Assembly (NCBI RefSeq): GCF_006491645.1
Contig: NZ_VDCZ01000004.1
Coordinates: forward strand, 124,001 to 188,000
DNA length: 64,000 nucleotides
Direction: 5' to 3'
Source: Flavobacterium profundi
Lineage (GTDB): Bacteria > Bacteroidota > Bacteroidia > Flavobacteriales > Flavobacteriaceae
Shown piece after piece: positions 8,278-16,635 of the stretch (positions are counted from its first letter, which is position 1; each line of letters starts with the position of its first letter). The position numbers were made by a program, and so were the translations under genes. The notes below the pieces were generated by a model. The model ran no database searches, was not told where the DNA came from, and saw only the letters and a program-made list of their open reading frames with translations.

Positions 8278-10335
8278 TTATTCAAAATCTTTGTCTGTAA
8301 CACCTTCGTTAATTTTTACTTCAGAAGTAGTTAATTCGATTTCAATACCTATGTTAGCTATTGTTTTATAAGGAAACTTAAGACCTTTTACTTCTTTGTA
8401 ATCTTGGAAATAAGTTGTCTGACTTATTTTTTGGCCTGCTTGTTCTGTTTCTACAGTTTGTGCAACTTTAAAGCCAGTATTTGTATTGTAAAAGTAAGTA
8501 ATGCTCCCTTTTTTTATACCGTAAGCATCTTCGTCATTAATATTTTCAATTCCAGTAAGTGTTATTTCTTTATTATTCAATAACGACAATTCAGGGAATA
8601 ACATTGCGCTTTCTTTTGTTGATTCCAATTGAGGACCACTTAATTCTCTTTTTTGACCTTGAATAGTTATGTTTCCTTTTCCGTTGTTTAGAACAGTTTT
8701 CATATAAGGGTTGCCCATTGCTTTGACGTCTGATGAAAACTTATTTTCAGAGTATTTGTTGGTGATTTCCATATTCATGCCTTGAACGGTAGCAGTTGCT
8801 ATTACAACAGCGGTCTTAACTTCTTTAGCAGCTTTTTCACCACCAATTGCATCTAAATATTTTTTGATTACAGATTGAGCTGTTACACCAGCAGGAATTT
8901 TTTTCTTAACTACAGGTTTGTCTGTTTTGTTACCAAACTTATCAAAGTATAGAATAGGTAATTTTTCTTTTTTACTCATTGCCTCTAATGAAGGGAGAAC
9001 ATCACCTGCTTTACCTACAATAACTACTCTTGAGTTATCTGCTAAAAAGTATTTTTGAGCCGCGTTTCGGATGTCTTCTGCGGTAACTGCATTGATGTTT
9101 TTAATATAATTTTCGTAAAAATCATCTGGAAGTCCTTGGGTTTCTTTGTTTAAAGCATAACGTGCAATAGTAGCAGGTTTTTCAATTTGCATTACAAAGT
9201 TACCTACGTATTTCGCTTTGGCATTACGCAATTCTTCATCAGAAACTAGTTCCGTTCTAATTCGTTTTAATTCATTGAAAATTTCAACAACAGCACTATC
9301 CGTAACTGCATTTCTAACGGCTGCACCTGAGCGGAATTTATTAATGTATTTTCCAGAACCCAAGTTAGAGTAAGAACCGTACGTCCAACCGTGTTTTTCG
9401 CGAAGATTTAAAAACAATCTTCCTTCACCACCGCCACCTAAGATTTGATTGGCTAAAATAGCAGCAAAATAATCTTTGTCGGTCATTTTTAATTGCGATA
9501 AATTAACCACAGCTACCTCAGATTGAACTGCGTTTGGTACATCAATAAAATTAATTTGACTGTATTGGACATCTACAGGATCATTGTAAGATAATGATGG
9601 AGCAGTCGCTTTTTTCCATTTTCCAAATAAGCGTTCTACTTCTTTTTTGGTTTGTTTTACATTTACATCACCTACGATAACTAAATAAGCATTACCTGGT
9701 ACGAAATAAGTATTGTAATTTAATTTTACATCTTCAAGAGTAATGTTTTTTAACGTTTCTTCCGTTACATATTCACCATTATAGTGATTTTTTCCATAAG
9801 TAAGTGCATTTTCAACTCTTCTAGCAATAGAAGTTACGCTTTTTTCATCTGCTTTTAAACCTTCAACAGCTTTAGTTACTTCTTTGTCAAATTCTTCTTG
9901 AACAAAAATTGGATTTAAAGCACCGTCTGCCATTAACTCTAATACTCTTTTAGAATATCTTGAAAGGCCATTTGCAGAAGCACCTTCACTCCAAAAATTA
10001 ATATTTGCTCCTAAGAAGTCAATTTCTTCATTAAAAGCGTCTTTTGATATGGAAGTGGTACCGTTTCCAATCATAGCACTTAAAATTTCAGACACTCCTT
10101 TTTTGTTTCCTTCTGCGTAAGGAGTATTGTCTAATGTTAAGGTGTAAGATACTCTTGGTAATTTATGATTTTCAACGATTAATACTTTTAAACCATTTTT
10201 TAAAGTGAAACTCTCAGGTTTTTTAATATTGATAGTAGGAGCTGGTCCTGGTTTTGGTTGTGTTCTGTCTTGAGCTTGCATAGTAATTGTTAGAAACAAA
10301 CATGCTGCAATATATACTATTTTTTTCATCTTCAA
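8278..10335 (-). CDS. M16-family (insulinase-like) protein without the catalytic motif, LolA-like tail
   Basis: A 685-residue exported protein (signal peptide ending at MQAQD). Residues about 35-450 form two M16 peptidase-fold domains (FTLKNGLKVLIVENHKLP, then the M16_C part with YLVIVGDVNVKQT and GGGGEGRLFLNLREKHGWTYG). Where active members have HxxEH the sequence reads SEILSAMIG, so it is likely the non-catalytic partner. The last 200 residues (from AQSVIKKYLDAIGGEKA) resemble outer-membrane lipoprotein-sorting (LolA/LolB-like) domains. It follows the catalytic M16 gene by 2 bases, and the two probably form a heterodimer in the periplasm. Confidence 0.85.
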   Translation of the reverse strand: MKMKKIVYIAACLFLTITMQAQDRTQPKPGPAPTINIKKPESFTLKNGLKVLIVENHKLPRVSYTLTLDNTPYAEGNKKGVSEILSAMIGNGTTSISKDAFNEEIDFLGANINFWSEGASANGLSRYSKRVLELMADGALNPIFVQEEFDKEVTKAVEGLKADEKSVTSIARRVENALTYGKNHYNGEYVTEETLKNITLEDVKLNYNTYFVPGNAYLVIVGDVNVKQTKKEVERLFGKWKKATAPSLSYNDPVDVQYSQINFIDVPNAVQSEVAVVNLSQLKMTDKDYFAAILANQILGGGGEGRLFLNLREKHGWTYGSYSNLGSGKYINKFRSGAAVRNAVTDSAVVEIFNELKRIRTELVSDEELRNAKAKYVGNFVMQIEKPATIARYALNKETQGLPDDFYENYIKNINAVTAEDIRNAAQKYFLADNSRVVIVGKAGDVLPSLEAMSKKEKLPILYFDKFGNKTDKPVVKKKIPAGVTAQSVIKKYLDAIGGEKAAKEVKTAVVIATATVQGMNMEITNKYSENKFSSDVKAMGNPYMKTVLNNGKGNITIQGQKRELSGPQLESTKESAMLFPELSLLNNKEITLTGIENINDEDAYGIKKGSITYFYNTNTGFKVAQTVETEQAGQKISQTTYFQDYKEVKGLKFPYKTIANIGIEIELTTSEVKINEGVTDKDFE

Positions 10336-10337
10336 TT

Positions 10338-11663
10338 TTAGTTTTGAGTTTTGTCTTTAGCAGGAATATAATCTAAAATCATTCGTTGATTTGGATTTAA
10401 ATATTTTTTAGCTACTTCTCTAATTTCCTCTCTAGTAATCGAACGATAAATATCAATTTCAGTATTAATTAAATTAATATCGCCATACAATAAGTAATAA
10501 GTTGCTAAGCTACTTGCGATTCCCTCAACACTAGCGTTGCTATTTACATATTGATTTTCGAATTTATTTTGAAGTTTTTGATAATCTTTTTCAGAAATTA
10601 AATCGGTTTGAACTTTAACAATTTCTTCATCAATTTCTTTAATTAAATCATCTGAAGTTTTGCCTTGCATTGGAATACCATAAATTAAATACATTCCATA
10701 ATCTTCTTGACTATTATTAAATGCTCCAGCTTGTAAAGCCATTTTTTTATCGTCAACTAATTTTTTGTATAATTTCGAACTTTTACCGTCTGATAAATAA
10801 GAAGATATCATATCTAAAACTCTCGCATCACGAGTTTTCATGGAAGGTGTTCTGTAAGTTGCTAACACCATTGGTAACTGAACATTAGGATCTTCCCATG
10901 TAGTTCTGAATTCTTTGGTTATAGGTTCTTCAGTGTATGTTTTACGTTCTACAGCTGGTCCTTTTTGAATAGGTCCAAAATATTCTTTAATCCATTTTTT
11001 TGCAGTTTCCTTGTCAAACTGACCTGCTACTACTAAAACAGCGTTGTTAGGTATGTAGAATTTTTTATTGAATGCTTGAAATTCTTCTAAAGTAGCAGCG
11101 TCTAGATGTTCCATTTCTCCAATGGTAGTCCAACGGTAAGGGTGTACTTTAAACATATTTTGTTTTACTGCTTTAAAGATGTTACCATATGGTTGGTTGT
11201 CTACTCTTAAACGTTTTTCTTCTTTAACTACTTCATTTTGAGTGTCAACTCCAATTTGATTGATTACAGGATGCATTAATCGTTCCGATTCCATCCATAA
11301 GGCTAATTCTAAATTGTTTGAAGGAAACACTTCATAATAATACGTTCTGTCGTCTGTGGTGTTTGCGTTATTATTTCCTCCATTTGCAGTTACCAATTTA
11401 AACCATTCTCCACGTTCAATATTTTTAGTTCCTTCAAATAATAAATGTTCAAAAAAGTGAGCAAAACCTGTACGGTTTGGTTGTTCGTCTTTAGCACCTA
11501 CATGATACATTACAGAAGTAATGACAACAGGAGCTGAATTGTCTTGATGAAGCACAACATGAAGTCCGTTGTCTAAATCATATTCATCAAAAGTTACTTT
11601 TTGGGCGTAAGTTGATCCACCTATAAGAAGAGCCGTACTCAAAGCCATTAAAGATTTTTTCAT
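10338..11663 (-). CDS. M16-family zinc metallopeptidase, catalytic subunit
   Basis: A 441-residue exported protease with signal peptide MKKSLMALSTALLIGGSTYA. The inverted zinc motif HxxEH is present as HFFEHLLFEGT, with the downstream Glu in NEVVKEEKRLR. The C-terminal half is the M16_C domain that closes the clamshell (VLVVAGQFDKETAKKW). It degrades peptides in the periplasm or processes outer-membrane components; the true substrate is unknown. It is the first gene of a two-gene operon with the non-catalytic M16 partner. Confidence 0.9.
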   Translation of the reverse strand: MKKSLMALSTALLIGGSTYAQKVTFDEYDLDNGLHVVLHQDNSAPVVITSVMYHVGAKDEQPNRTGFAHFFEHLLFEGTKNIERGEWFKLVTANGGNNNANTTDDRTYYYEVFPSNNLELALWMESERLMHPVINQIGVDTQNEVVKEEKRLRVDNQPYGNIFKAVKQNMFKVHPYRWTTIGEMEHLDAATLEEFQAFNKKFYIPNNAVLVVAGQFDKETAKKWIKEYFGPIQKGPAVERKTYTEEPITKEFRTTWEDPNVQLPMVLATYRTPSMKTRDARVLDMISSYLSDGKSSKLYKKLVDDKKMALQAGAFNNSQEDYGMYLIYGIPMQGKTSDDLIKEIDEEIVKVQTDLISEKDYQKLQNKFENQYVNSNASVEGIASSLATYYLLYGDINLINTEIDIYRSITREEIREVAKKYLNPNQRMILDYIPAKDKTQN

Positions 11664-11786
11664 ATGTTAATATTTGAGTTATTTTTTCAATGTGTCGTAA
11701 TTTGATTCATAATGTTACAATTTTTAATAAAAAAAAGTAAAACTCTTTATTCTTAAAAAATAAGATTAAAAAAAATCATTCGCTTG

Positions 11787-11816
11787 TTGGTTGAATAATA
11801 AATTGTTGTATATTTG
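11787..11816 (+). promoter_or_regulatory. Promoter of rplU-rpmA
   Basis: TTG (11787-11789) and TATATTTG (11809-11816) are 19 bases apart, a full match to the Bacteroidota housekeeping promoter. The transcript would start about 30 bases before the rplU ATG. Confidence 0.75.
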
Positions 11817-11849
11817 CACACTTGAAAAATTAACTAAATTCATATTCGT

Positions 11850-12530
11850 ATGTATGCAATCGTAGAGATAGCAGGGCAACAATTTAAAGTAAGCAAAGAC
11901 CAAAAGGTTTATGTACACCGTTTAGGAGAAGAAGAAGGAAATAAAATTTCTTTCGACAAAGTTCTTTTATTAGACGATAATGGTACTGTAACTCTAGGCG
12001 CCCCAGCTATAGATGGAGCTTCTGTTGAGGCTAAAGTCTTAAAGCACCTTAAAGGTGACAAAGTAATCGTTTTCAAAAAGAAAAGAAGAAAAGGTTTCAA
12101 AAAGAAAAACGGTCACAGACAATCATTAACTCAAATTATCATCGAAAGTATTGTTGCTTCAGGTAGTGCTCCAAAAAAAGCAGCACCAAAGAAAGAGGCA
12201 GCTCCTAAAGCTGAGAAAGCAGCTGATGCTCCAGTAGCAGAAAAAGCGGCTCCAAAAGCTAAGGCTTCAAAAAAAGGTGATGATTTGAAAAAAATTGAAG
12301 GAATAGGTCCTAAAGCTGCTGAAGCTTTAGTAGCTGCTGGAATTGATACATTTGCTAAATTAGCTAAAGCTAGTACAGAATCTGTAAAAGAAATTTTAGA
12401 TGCTTCAACTTCAAAACTTTCTCACTTAGACCCAACAACATGGGGACAACAAGCACAATTAGCTGCTGATGAGAAATGGGATGAATTACAGAAATTACAA
12501 GACGAATTAAACGGCGGTAAAGCAGTTTAA
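11850..12530 (+). CDS. rplU: Ribosomal protein bL21 with a helix-hairpin-helix C-terminal extension
   Basis: A 226-residue protein; ordinary bL21 is about 103. Residues 1-103 are bL21 (MYAIVEIAGQQFKVSKDQ, then FKKKRRKGFKKKNGHRQS), which binds 23S rRNA in the large subunit. Residues 104-142 are an Ala/Lys-rich linker. Residues 144-226 form an extra domain with a helix-hairpin-helix (LKKIEGIGPKAAEALVAAGI) and the ending DPTTWGQQAQLAADEKW...ELNGGKAV. The same domain occurs at 52910-53155 behind a membrane anchor. Fusions of this type are frequent in flavobacterial L21 in my memory; the role of the tail is unknown. It is followed by rpmA. Confidence 0.93.
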   Translation: MYAIVEIAGQQFKVSKDQKVYVHRLGEEEGNKISFDKVLLLDDNGTVTLGAPAIDGASVEAKVLKHLKGDKVIVFKKKRRKGFKKKNGHRQSLTQIIIESIVASGSAPKKAAPKKEAAPKAEKAADAPVAEKAAPKAKASKKGDDLKKIEGIGPKAAEALVAAGIDTFAKLAKASTESVKEILDASTSKLSHLDPTTWGQQAQLAADEKWDELQKLQDELNGGKAV

Positions 12531-12562
12531 TTTTAATATTAACTAATAAAACTTAAAACGTC

Positions 12563-12823
12563 ATGGCTCACAAGAAAGGTGTCGGTAGTTCTAAGAATGG
12601 TAGAGAATCAGAATCGAAACGTTTAGGCGTTAAGATTTATGGTGGTCAAGCTGCAATTGCTGGTAACATCATTGTTAGACAAAGAGGTTCTAAACACAAT
12701 CCAGGTGAAAATGTTTACATGGGTAAAGATCATACTTTACATGCTAAAGTTGACGGTGTGGTACAATTTCAAAAGAAAAAAGATAATAAATCTTATGTTT
12801 CAATTGTTCCTTTTGAAGCATAA
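12563..12823 (+). CDS. rpmA: Ribosomal protein bL27
   Basis: An 86-residue bL27 beginning [16 protein letters not shown] and carrying [23 protein letters not shown]. The N-terminal arm reaches the peptidyl-transferase centre. It starts directly with the mature form and has no cleavable leader as found in Firmicutes. It is co-transcribed with rplU, the usual arrangement. Confidence 0.97.
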   Translation: MAHKKGVGSSKNGRESESKRLGVKIYGGQAAIAGNIIVRQRGSKHNPGENVYMGKDHTLHAKVDGVVQFQKKKDNKSYVSIVPFEA

Positions 12824-12840
12824 TTATTTAAATCGTATAT

Positions 12841-12872
12841 AAAAAAACCAGCAGTAATGCTGGTTTTTTTAT
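12841..12872. terminator. Bidirectional terminator after rpmA
   Basis: AAAAACCAGCA pairs with TGCTGGTTTTT around GTAA, with A- and T-runs on the two sides, between convergent genes. Confidence 0.85.
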
Positions 12873-12888
12873 TTTTATACTTCCTTAA

Positions 12889-13464
12889 TTAATCTAATTT
12901 AGATAATTTCTTTTCTGCTTTCTCTAACTCGTTTTGTTGCTTATTCAGTTTCTCTTCTTTTTTCAAAATTTTCTCTTTCCATTTTAATTCATCATTAGGA
13001 CTTAGTTTTCCTTTCAACTGATTCTTTTGAAGATTGGCTTTCTCCTTATTAATGTCTTTCTTTTGGTCGGCTATCTTTTTTTTGATTTGAGAAACTTCTT
13101 TTTTAGCATCCTCTCTTTTTTCTTTGGCTTTTTCAGCCTCTTTTATTTGTTTCTCTCTTTTCTTTTCAGCCTTTTCTCTTTCTTTTTCCGCTTTTTCACG
13201 TTCTTTTTCTGCTTTTTCTTGTTCTTTTACTGCCTTTTCTCTTTCTTTCTCGGCTTTTTCACGTTCTTTTTCTGCTTTTTCTTGCTCTTTTTTGGCCTTT
13301 TCGTCTGCTTTTAATCGTTCTTTTTCTGCTTTGAGTTGCGCTTTTTCAACTTCTAATTCCTTTTCTGTTTTAATTTTAGGAGCCGCAACAGAATCTTTAA
13401 CTTCTTGAGATAGGGCGAATTGCATTCCGAAAAATAGTAGTGCTAGTAATGATTTGGTTTTCAT
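12889..13464 (-). CDS. Exported Lys/Glu-rich coiled-coil protein
   Basis: A 191-residue protein with signal peptide MKTKSLLALLFFGMQFALSQ. From about residue 35 to 185 it is almost wholly Lys, Glu, Ala, Arg and Gln, including a run of seven-residue near-repeats of the form EKAEKER (about residues 60-105), predicting one long alpha-helix or coiled coil. There is no membrane segment after the signal. I cannot name its function; it may be a periplasmic spacer or scaffold. Its low complexity creates long Phe/Ser-rich open frames on the other strand that are not genes. Confidence 0.75.
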   Translation of the reverse strand: MKTKSLLALLFFGMQFALSQEVKDSVAAPKIKTEKELEVEKAQLKAEKERLKADEKAKKEQEKAEKEREKAEKEREKAVKEQEKAEKEREKAEKEREKAEKKREKQIKEAEKAKEKREDAKKEVSQIKKKIADQKKDINKEKANLQKNQLKGKLSPNDELKWKEKILKKEEKLNKQQNELEKAEKKLSKLD

Positions 13465-13489
13465 ATCTTTTTATTTAATTTTAGCTTCA

Positions 13490-13497
13490 CAAATATA
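13490..13497 (-). promoter_or_regulatory. Promoter -7 element of the coiled-coil gene
   Basis: TATATTTG on the minus strand, 25 bases before its ATG. No clear -33 element was seen. Confidence 0.5.
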
Positions 13498-13512
13498 ATT
13501 AAATCAGGTTAA

Positions 13513-14301
13513 ATGTCTAAAAGGGTATTTTTGTTTATAATTCTAGGATTCGTTGTAATATCATGTAGAGATAATTTGTCAAATAAAACCTTGCCAGAAT
13601 TAATCAATCCAAATGATACACCTTCAATTATTGGATTTAACTATTTGCCTAGTAACACTACAGGAGCAGTATATCGAAAAAATACATATGTACTATCGTA
13701 TTCAGAAGTACATGAGCAAGCGGAATGGGTTGCATATGTATTAAAAGCATCTGATATTAAAGAAATGGATTATAAAAGGCCTTATTTTGAAATTGATTCA
13801 GATATTTTGACGGGTGCAGCCGATTGGAGAAATTTTAAAAAATCTGGTTACAATAAAGGGCATCTCTGTCCAGCTGGTGATCGAAGAGGCAGTTATAAAG
13901 ATTTTAAGGAAACTTTTTTAACTTCAAATGTTACTCCGCAGCACTACGATTTTAATGCTGGAATTTGGAACAGATTAGAACAAAAAGTTAGATATTGGGC
14001 AAAAAAGCAAGACTCACTTTATGTTGTTACAGGTGGGGTTTTAACCAATAATTTAGAAGTAATTGGTTTTGAAAATGTTGCTGTGCCCAAGTATTTTTAC
14101 AAAGTTTTATTGTCTAAAAATCATTCCAAAATGATTGGCTTTTTATTGCCTCATAAAGAATCTAAAGAACCTTTATATAATTATATTGTTCCTGTTGATA
14201 GTATCGAAGAAATGACAGGAATTGATTTTTTTCCTGAGCTTGAAGATGCTTTAGAAAAAAAATTAGAATCCTCTAAAACGTATGATAACTGGGATTTTTG
14301 A
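13513..14301 (+). CDS. DNA/RNA non-specific endonuclease, lipoprotein
   Basis: A 262-residue protein of the NucA/EndoG (beta-beta-alpha-metal) nuclease family. A lipoprotein signal (VFLFIILGFVVISCRDN) places it at the envelope. The catalytic region reads GYNKGHLCPAGDRR, where the usual DRGH is NKGH: the general-base His is kept, and the metal-binding Asn is probably in TSNVTPQHYDFNAGIWNRLEQKVR. Likely roles are nucleic-acid digestion for nutrition or defence against extracellular DNA. It lies just upstream of the peptide locus but shows no sign of belonging to it. Confidence 0.88.
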   Translation: MSKRVFLFIILGFVVISCRDNLSNKTLPELINPNDTPSIIGFNYLPSNTTGAVYRKNTYVLSYSEVHEQAEWVAYVLKASDIKEMDYKRPYFEIDSDILTGAADWRNFKKSGYNKGHLCPAGDRRGSYKDFKETFLTSNVTPQHYDFNAGIWNRLEQKVRYWAKKQDSLYVVTGGVLTNNLEVIGFENVAVPKYFYKVLLSKNHSKMIGFLLPHKESKEPLYNYIVPVDSIEEMTGIDFFPELEDALEKKLESSKTYDNWDF

Positions 14302-14407
14302 ATTTAACATTTTAGGTAATTTTATTGTAATTAAGAGTGGTATTTATTTAGTAGTATTGTATAATTGACTTACTCAAAAAGATAAGTTATTTAACTACTA
14401 TATAATT

Positions 14408-14560
14408 ATGAAAAAATCCATTTTAACTCTAACAGGTGTAACTGTTCTATCAAAGAAAGAACAAATAGTGATTAAAGGACAATTGAAAGATTGTATTGAC
14501 CCAAATACGAATCAATGTAAATATTACAGTTTTGCTTGTGCTGATCCTTGTAGAATATAG
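14408..14560 (+). CDS. Small Cys-containing precursor peptide 1 (bacteriocin-like)
   Basis: A 50-residue frame too short for usual gene calls. It begins MKKSILTLTGVTVLSKKEQ, the kind of leader seen in Bacteroidota natural-product precursors. The expected Gly-Gly cleavage site is replaced by IKGQ (residues 22-25). The remaining 25 or so residues carry four cysteines (29, 37, 44, 48) in DCIDPNTNQCKYYSFACADPC. It is followed by a terminator-like stem and then by the VKOR-thioredoxin gene, so disulfide formation in this peptide is the obvious hypothesis. The N-terminus, the position and the Cys pattern support a real gene; there is no direct proof. Confidence 0.7.
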   Translation: MKKSILTLTGVTVLSKKEQIVIKGQLKDCIDPNTNQCKYYSFACADPCRI

Positions 14561-14584
14561 TAAACTGTAACAAAATAATAAGTT

Positions 14585-14628
14585 AAGGGTAGCGTTTTTT
14601 TAATTTTAAAATTCACTATCCTTTTTTT
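14585..14628 (+). terminator. Terminator or attenuator after precursor peptide 1
   Basis: AAGGGTAG at 14585-14592 pairs with CTATCCTT at about 14616-14623 (one G-U pair) and is followed by a T-run. It stands 25 bases after the precursor stop and before the VKOR gene, as expected for high precursor expression with limited read-through. Confidence 0.6.
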
Positions 14629-14640
14629 AAATTTATTCTT

Positions 14641-16167
14641 ATGATTTCTATTGTAAAAAAATTTCTGCAAATAAACCATTATAAAGAACAACAACATTCT
14701 TTTGAAAATCTTTTTTTATCTCACCCCAATTATCCTAGTCTTTATGCAGTAACAGATACTTTAGATATGTTGCAAATAGAGAATGTGGCAGCTCAAGTAC
14801 CTAAGGAACAATTTTCTGCTTTACCGGATTCTTTTTTAGCGGTTGTTTCTAATGATATTGTCTTGGTTCGACGTTTGTCTCAAGAAGTAAGTATTGAAAC
14901 GGAAAAAGAAGGGAAAAAGAAACTATCCTTTGATGCTTTTTTAACGCAATGGAGTGGTGTAGTAGTTGCCATAGAACCTAATGAAGTAATACAAAAAGAG
15001 CGCTTACCTTTATTGAATAATGTCTATGTAGGTCTAGCGGTTTTACTGTTAGCTTTATTAGGACTGACTTTTCGAGAATTTACATTACCTTCTTTATTGA
15101 CTTTTTTATGTAGTAGTATCGGATTTTTTTTAGGTGTAGTAATTATTGATGAAAAAATTAATAAAACGGAAGGTGTTATTTCTAAAATATGTTCTTTTAA
15201 CGAACATACATCATGCGATTCGGTGATACAATCAGAAAGTTCTCAACTTACCCAATGGTTGGATTTTTCAGATTTACCCGTTCTTTTTTTTGGTACGAGT
15301 ATTCTTTTATTGCAATTGGCTCCAGCTTCCTATGCTATTGTAAATTTTCTGAGTCTTTTGTCATTGCCTATGGTGGGCTATTCGATTTGGTTACAAAAGG
15401 TAAAATTAGAGAAATGGTGTGTGTTGTGTTTAGGCGTTTCCTTGTTGTTAGTGCTACAATCTTTACTTTTTGTTGGGTTTGCCAAAGATTTATCATTCAA
15501 TTATTTAGGATTGGTTCAAGCAAGTGCAATAGTATTTTCAGTTTGGTTCTTTATAAAGCCTATTTTATATCGAAAAGTAACTTTAGAGAAGGAGAATGTT
15601 ACGTTGTTAAAATTCAAGCGTAATTTTTCAATTTTTTCGTCCTTACAAAAACCCGTTTTAGATGTTGGGGTTTTGCATAGCATACCTACTATAATCTTAG
15701 GTAACAAAGAGGCTTCGGTAAAAATTGATTTAATATTAAGTCCGAGTTGTGGTCATTGCCATACGGCTTTTTCAACTGCAATCGATTTGTTACAACAATT
15801 TCCAGATAAACTTCAAGTAGGCATTTATTACAATTTAAATACAGATAATTTAGATAATCCTTATTTAATAGTAGCTAAAACCATTCTTCAGTTGCACAAA
15901 GAGAATCCTAAGATGGCAGAAGCTGCATTAATGGATTGGCACATACATGCAATGAGCTTGAAAGATTGGAAAGCCAAATGGACCATTGGTATGATAGATT
16001 TTGAAGTGGAAGAGAATTTAAGAAGTGAATATACTTGGTGTTTGAACAATAACCTTAATTATACACCTGTAAAACTAGTTAATGGAATGATTTATCCAGA
16101 TGAGTATGAGTTACAAGAATTGCGATATTTTATTTCTGATTTAACGGAAAATAAAGAAGCTTTATAG
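14641..16167 (+). CDS. VKOR-thioredoxin fusion with N-terminal C39-like domain (copy 1)
   Basis: A 508-residue membrane protein. Residues 1-120 resemble a C39 peptidase domain (FLSHPNYPSLYAVTDTLDML) but have no catalytic Cys, so this part may only bind a leader. Residues 125-300 hold about five membrane segments of the vitamin K epoxide reductase fold, with the redox pair WCVLC (about 259-263) and the loop cysteines CSFNEHTSC (about 185-193). Residues 345-508 are a thioredoxin/DsbA-like domain with CGHC at about 369-372. VKOR passes electrons from the thioredoxin part to quinone, so the protein should make disulfides outside the cytoplasm. It follows precursor peptide 1. Confidence 0.85.
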   Translation: MISIVKKFLQINHYKEQQHSFENLFLSHPNYPSLYAVTDTLDMLQIENVAAQVPKEQFSALPDSFLAVVSNDIVLVRRLSQEVSIETEKEGKKKLSFDAFLTQWSGVVVAIEPNEVIQKERLPLLNNVYVGLAVLLLALLGLTFREFTLPSLLTFLCSSIGFFLGVVIIDEKINKTEGVISKICSFNEHTSCDSVIQSESSQLTQWLDFSDLPVLFFGTSILLLQLAPASYAIVNFLSLLSLPMVGYSIWLQKVKLEKWCVLCLGVSLLLVLQSLLFVGFAKDLSFNYLGLVQASAIVFSVWFFIKPILYRKVTLEKENVTLLKFKRNFSIFSSLQKPVLDVGVLHSIPTIILGNKEASVKIDLILSPSCGHCHTAFSTAIDLLQQFPDKLQVGIYYNLNTDNLDNPYLIVAKTILQLHKENPKMAEAALMDWHIHAMSLKDWKAKWTIGMIDFEVEENLRSEYTWCLNNNLNYTPVKLVNGMIYPDEYELQELRYFISDLTENKEAL

Positions 16168-16174
16168 CTTAAAA

Positions 16175-16202
16175 TAGTGTAGCAATGATAATCAATACAC
16201 TA
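16175..16202 (+). other. Stem-loop after VKOR copy 1
   Basis: TAGTGTA and TACACTA pair over a 14-base loop just past the stop codon. With no T-run, it may stabilise or process the RNA rather than terminate. Confidence 0.3.
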
Positions 16203-16635
16203 CAGTTGACTTTAAAAATACATTTAATAAATCAAATTTTTTTATCATTCGAAAGGATTTTAATTTTGAGTATAATCAATGTAGATGTCATTTAAAATTT
16301 ACACTAGGAACATTATATAGTAGACAAAAAATATCTTTTTAATGAAAGTTACAAATTTTCATTAAATATGATACTTTCTTCAAATATGTTTAAAAAAAAA
16401 AATGACTATTTTAGAATTCTCGGATTTTAAACTTGTTTTCATAAGGTAGGTTTTAGTTTTTTAAATTAATAAGATTTATATGTTATTTTTTTTAATATTA
16501 AAATAATGAAATTTTGATTTTCTTATTATTAATTATATATATTTTGTGGATAAAATAACATTTTATTCGTTTTGAAATTAGTGCACGAATTTTATAAATG
16601 AATTAAAGAGTTTATGTTTAATAAATAATTACATT
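16203..16635. other. Very A+T-rich intergenic stretch before precursor peptide 2
   Basis: About 430 bases with no convincing gene on either strand; the longest forward frame (from 16184) gives a composition-driven peptide without leader or Cys features. A 10-base perfect inverted repeat lies at 16338-16347 / 16357-16366 (TTTAATGAAA and its complement, 9-base spacer). A weak promoter-like TATATATTTTG lies near 16537-16545. The stretch starts the A+T-rich block that reaches to about 19.8 kb. Confidence 0.55.

Noticed and set aside
13160..13320. Regular short repeats suggestive of a CRISPR or tandem-repeat array
   Set aside because: The repeats are coding heptads without unique spacers of constant length, so this is not an array.
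13027..13408. Two long Phe/Ser-rich open frames on the plus strand
   Set aside because: They are the complement of the Lys/Glu-rich coiled-coil gene; the repeat composition keeps several frames open. No start context or family pattern.
16184..16294. A 36-residue forward frame after VKOR copy 1
   Set aside because: It has no leader pattern, no cysteine and no conserved look; composition alone explains it.
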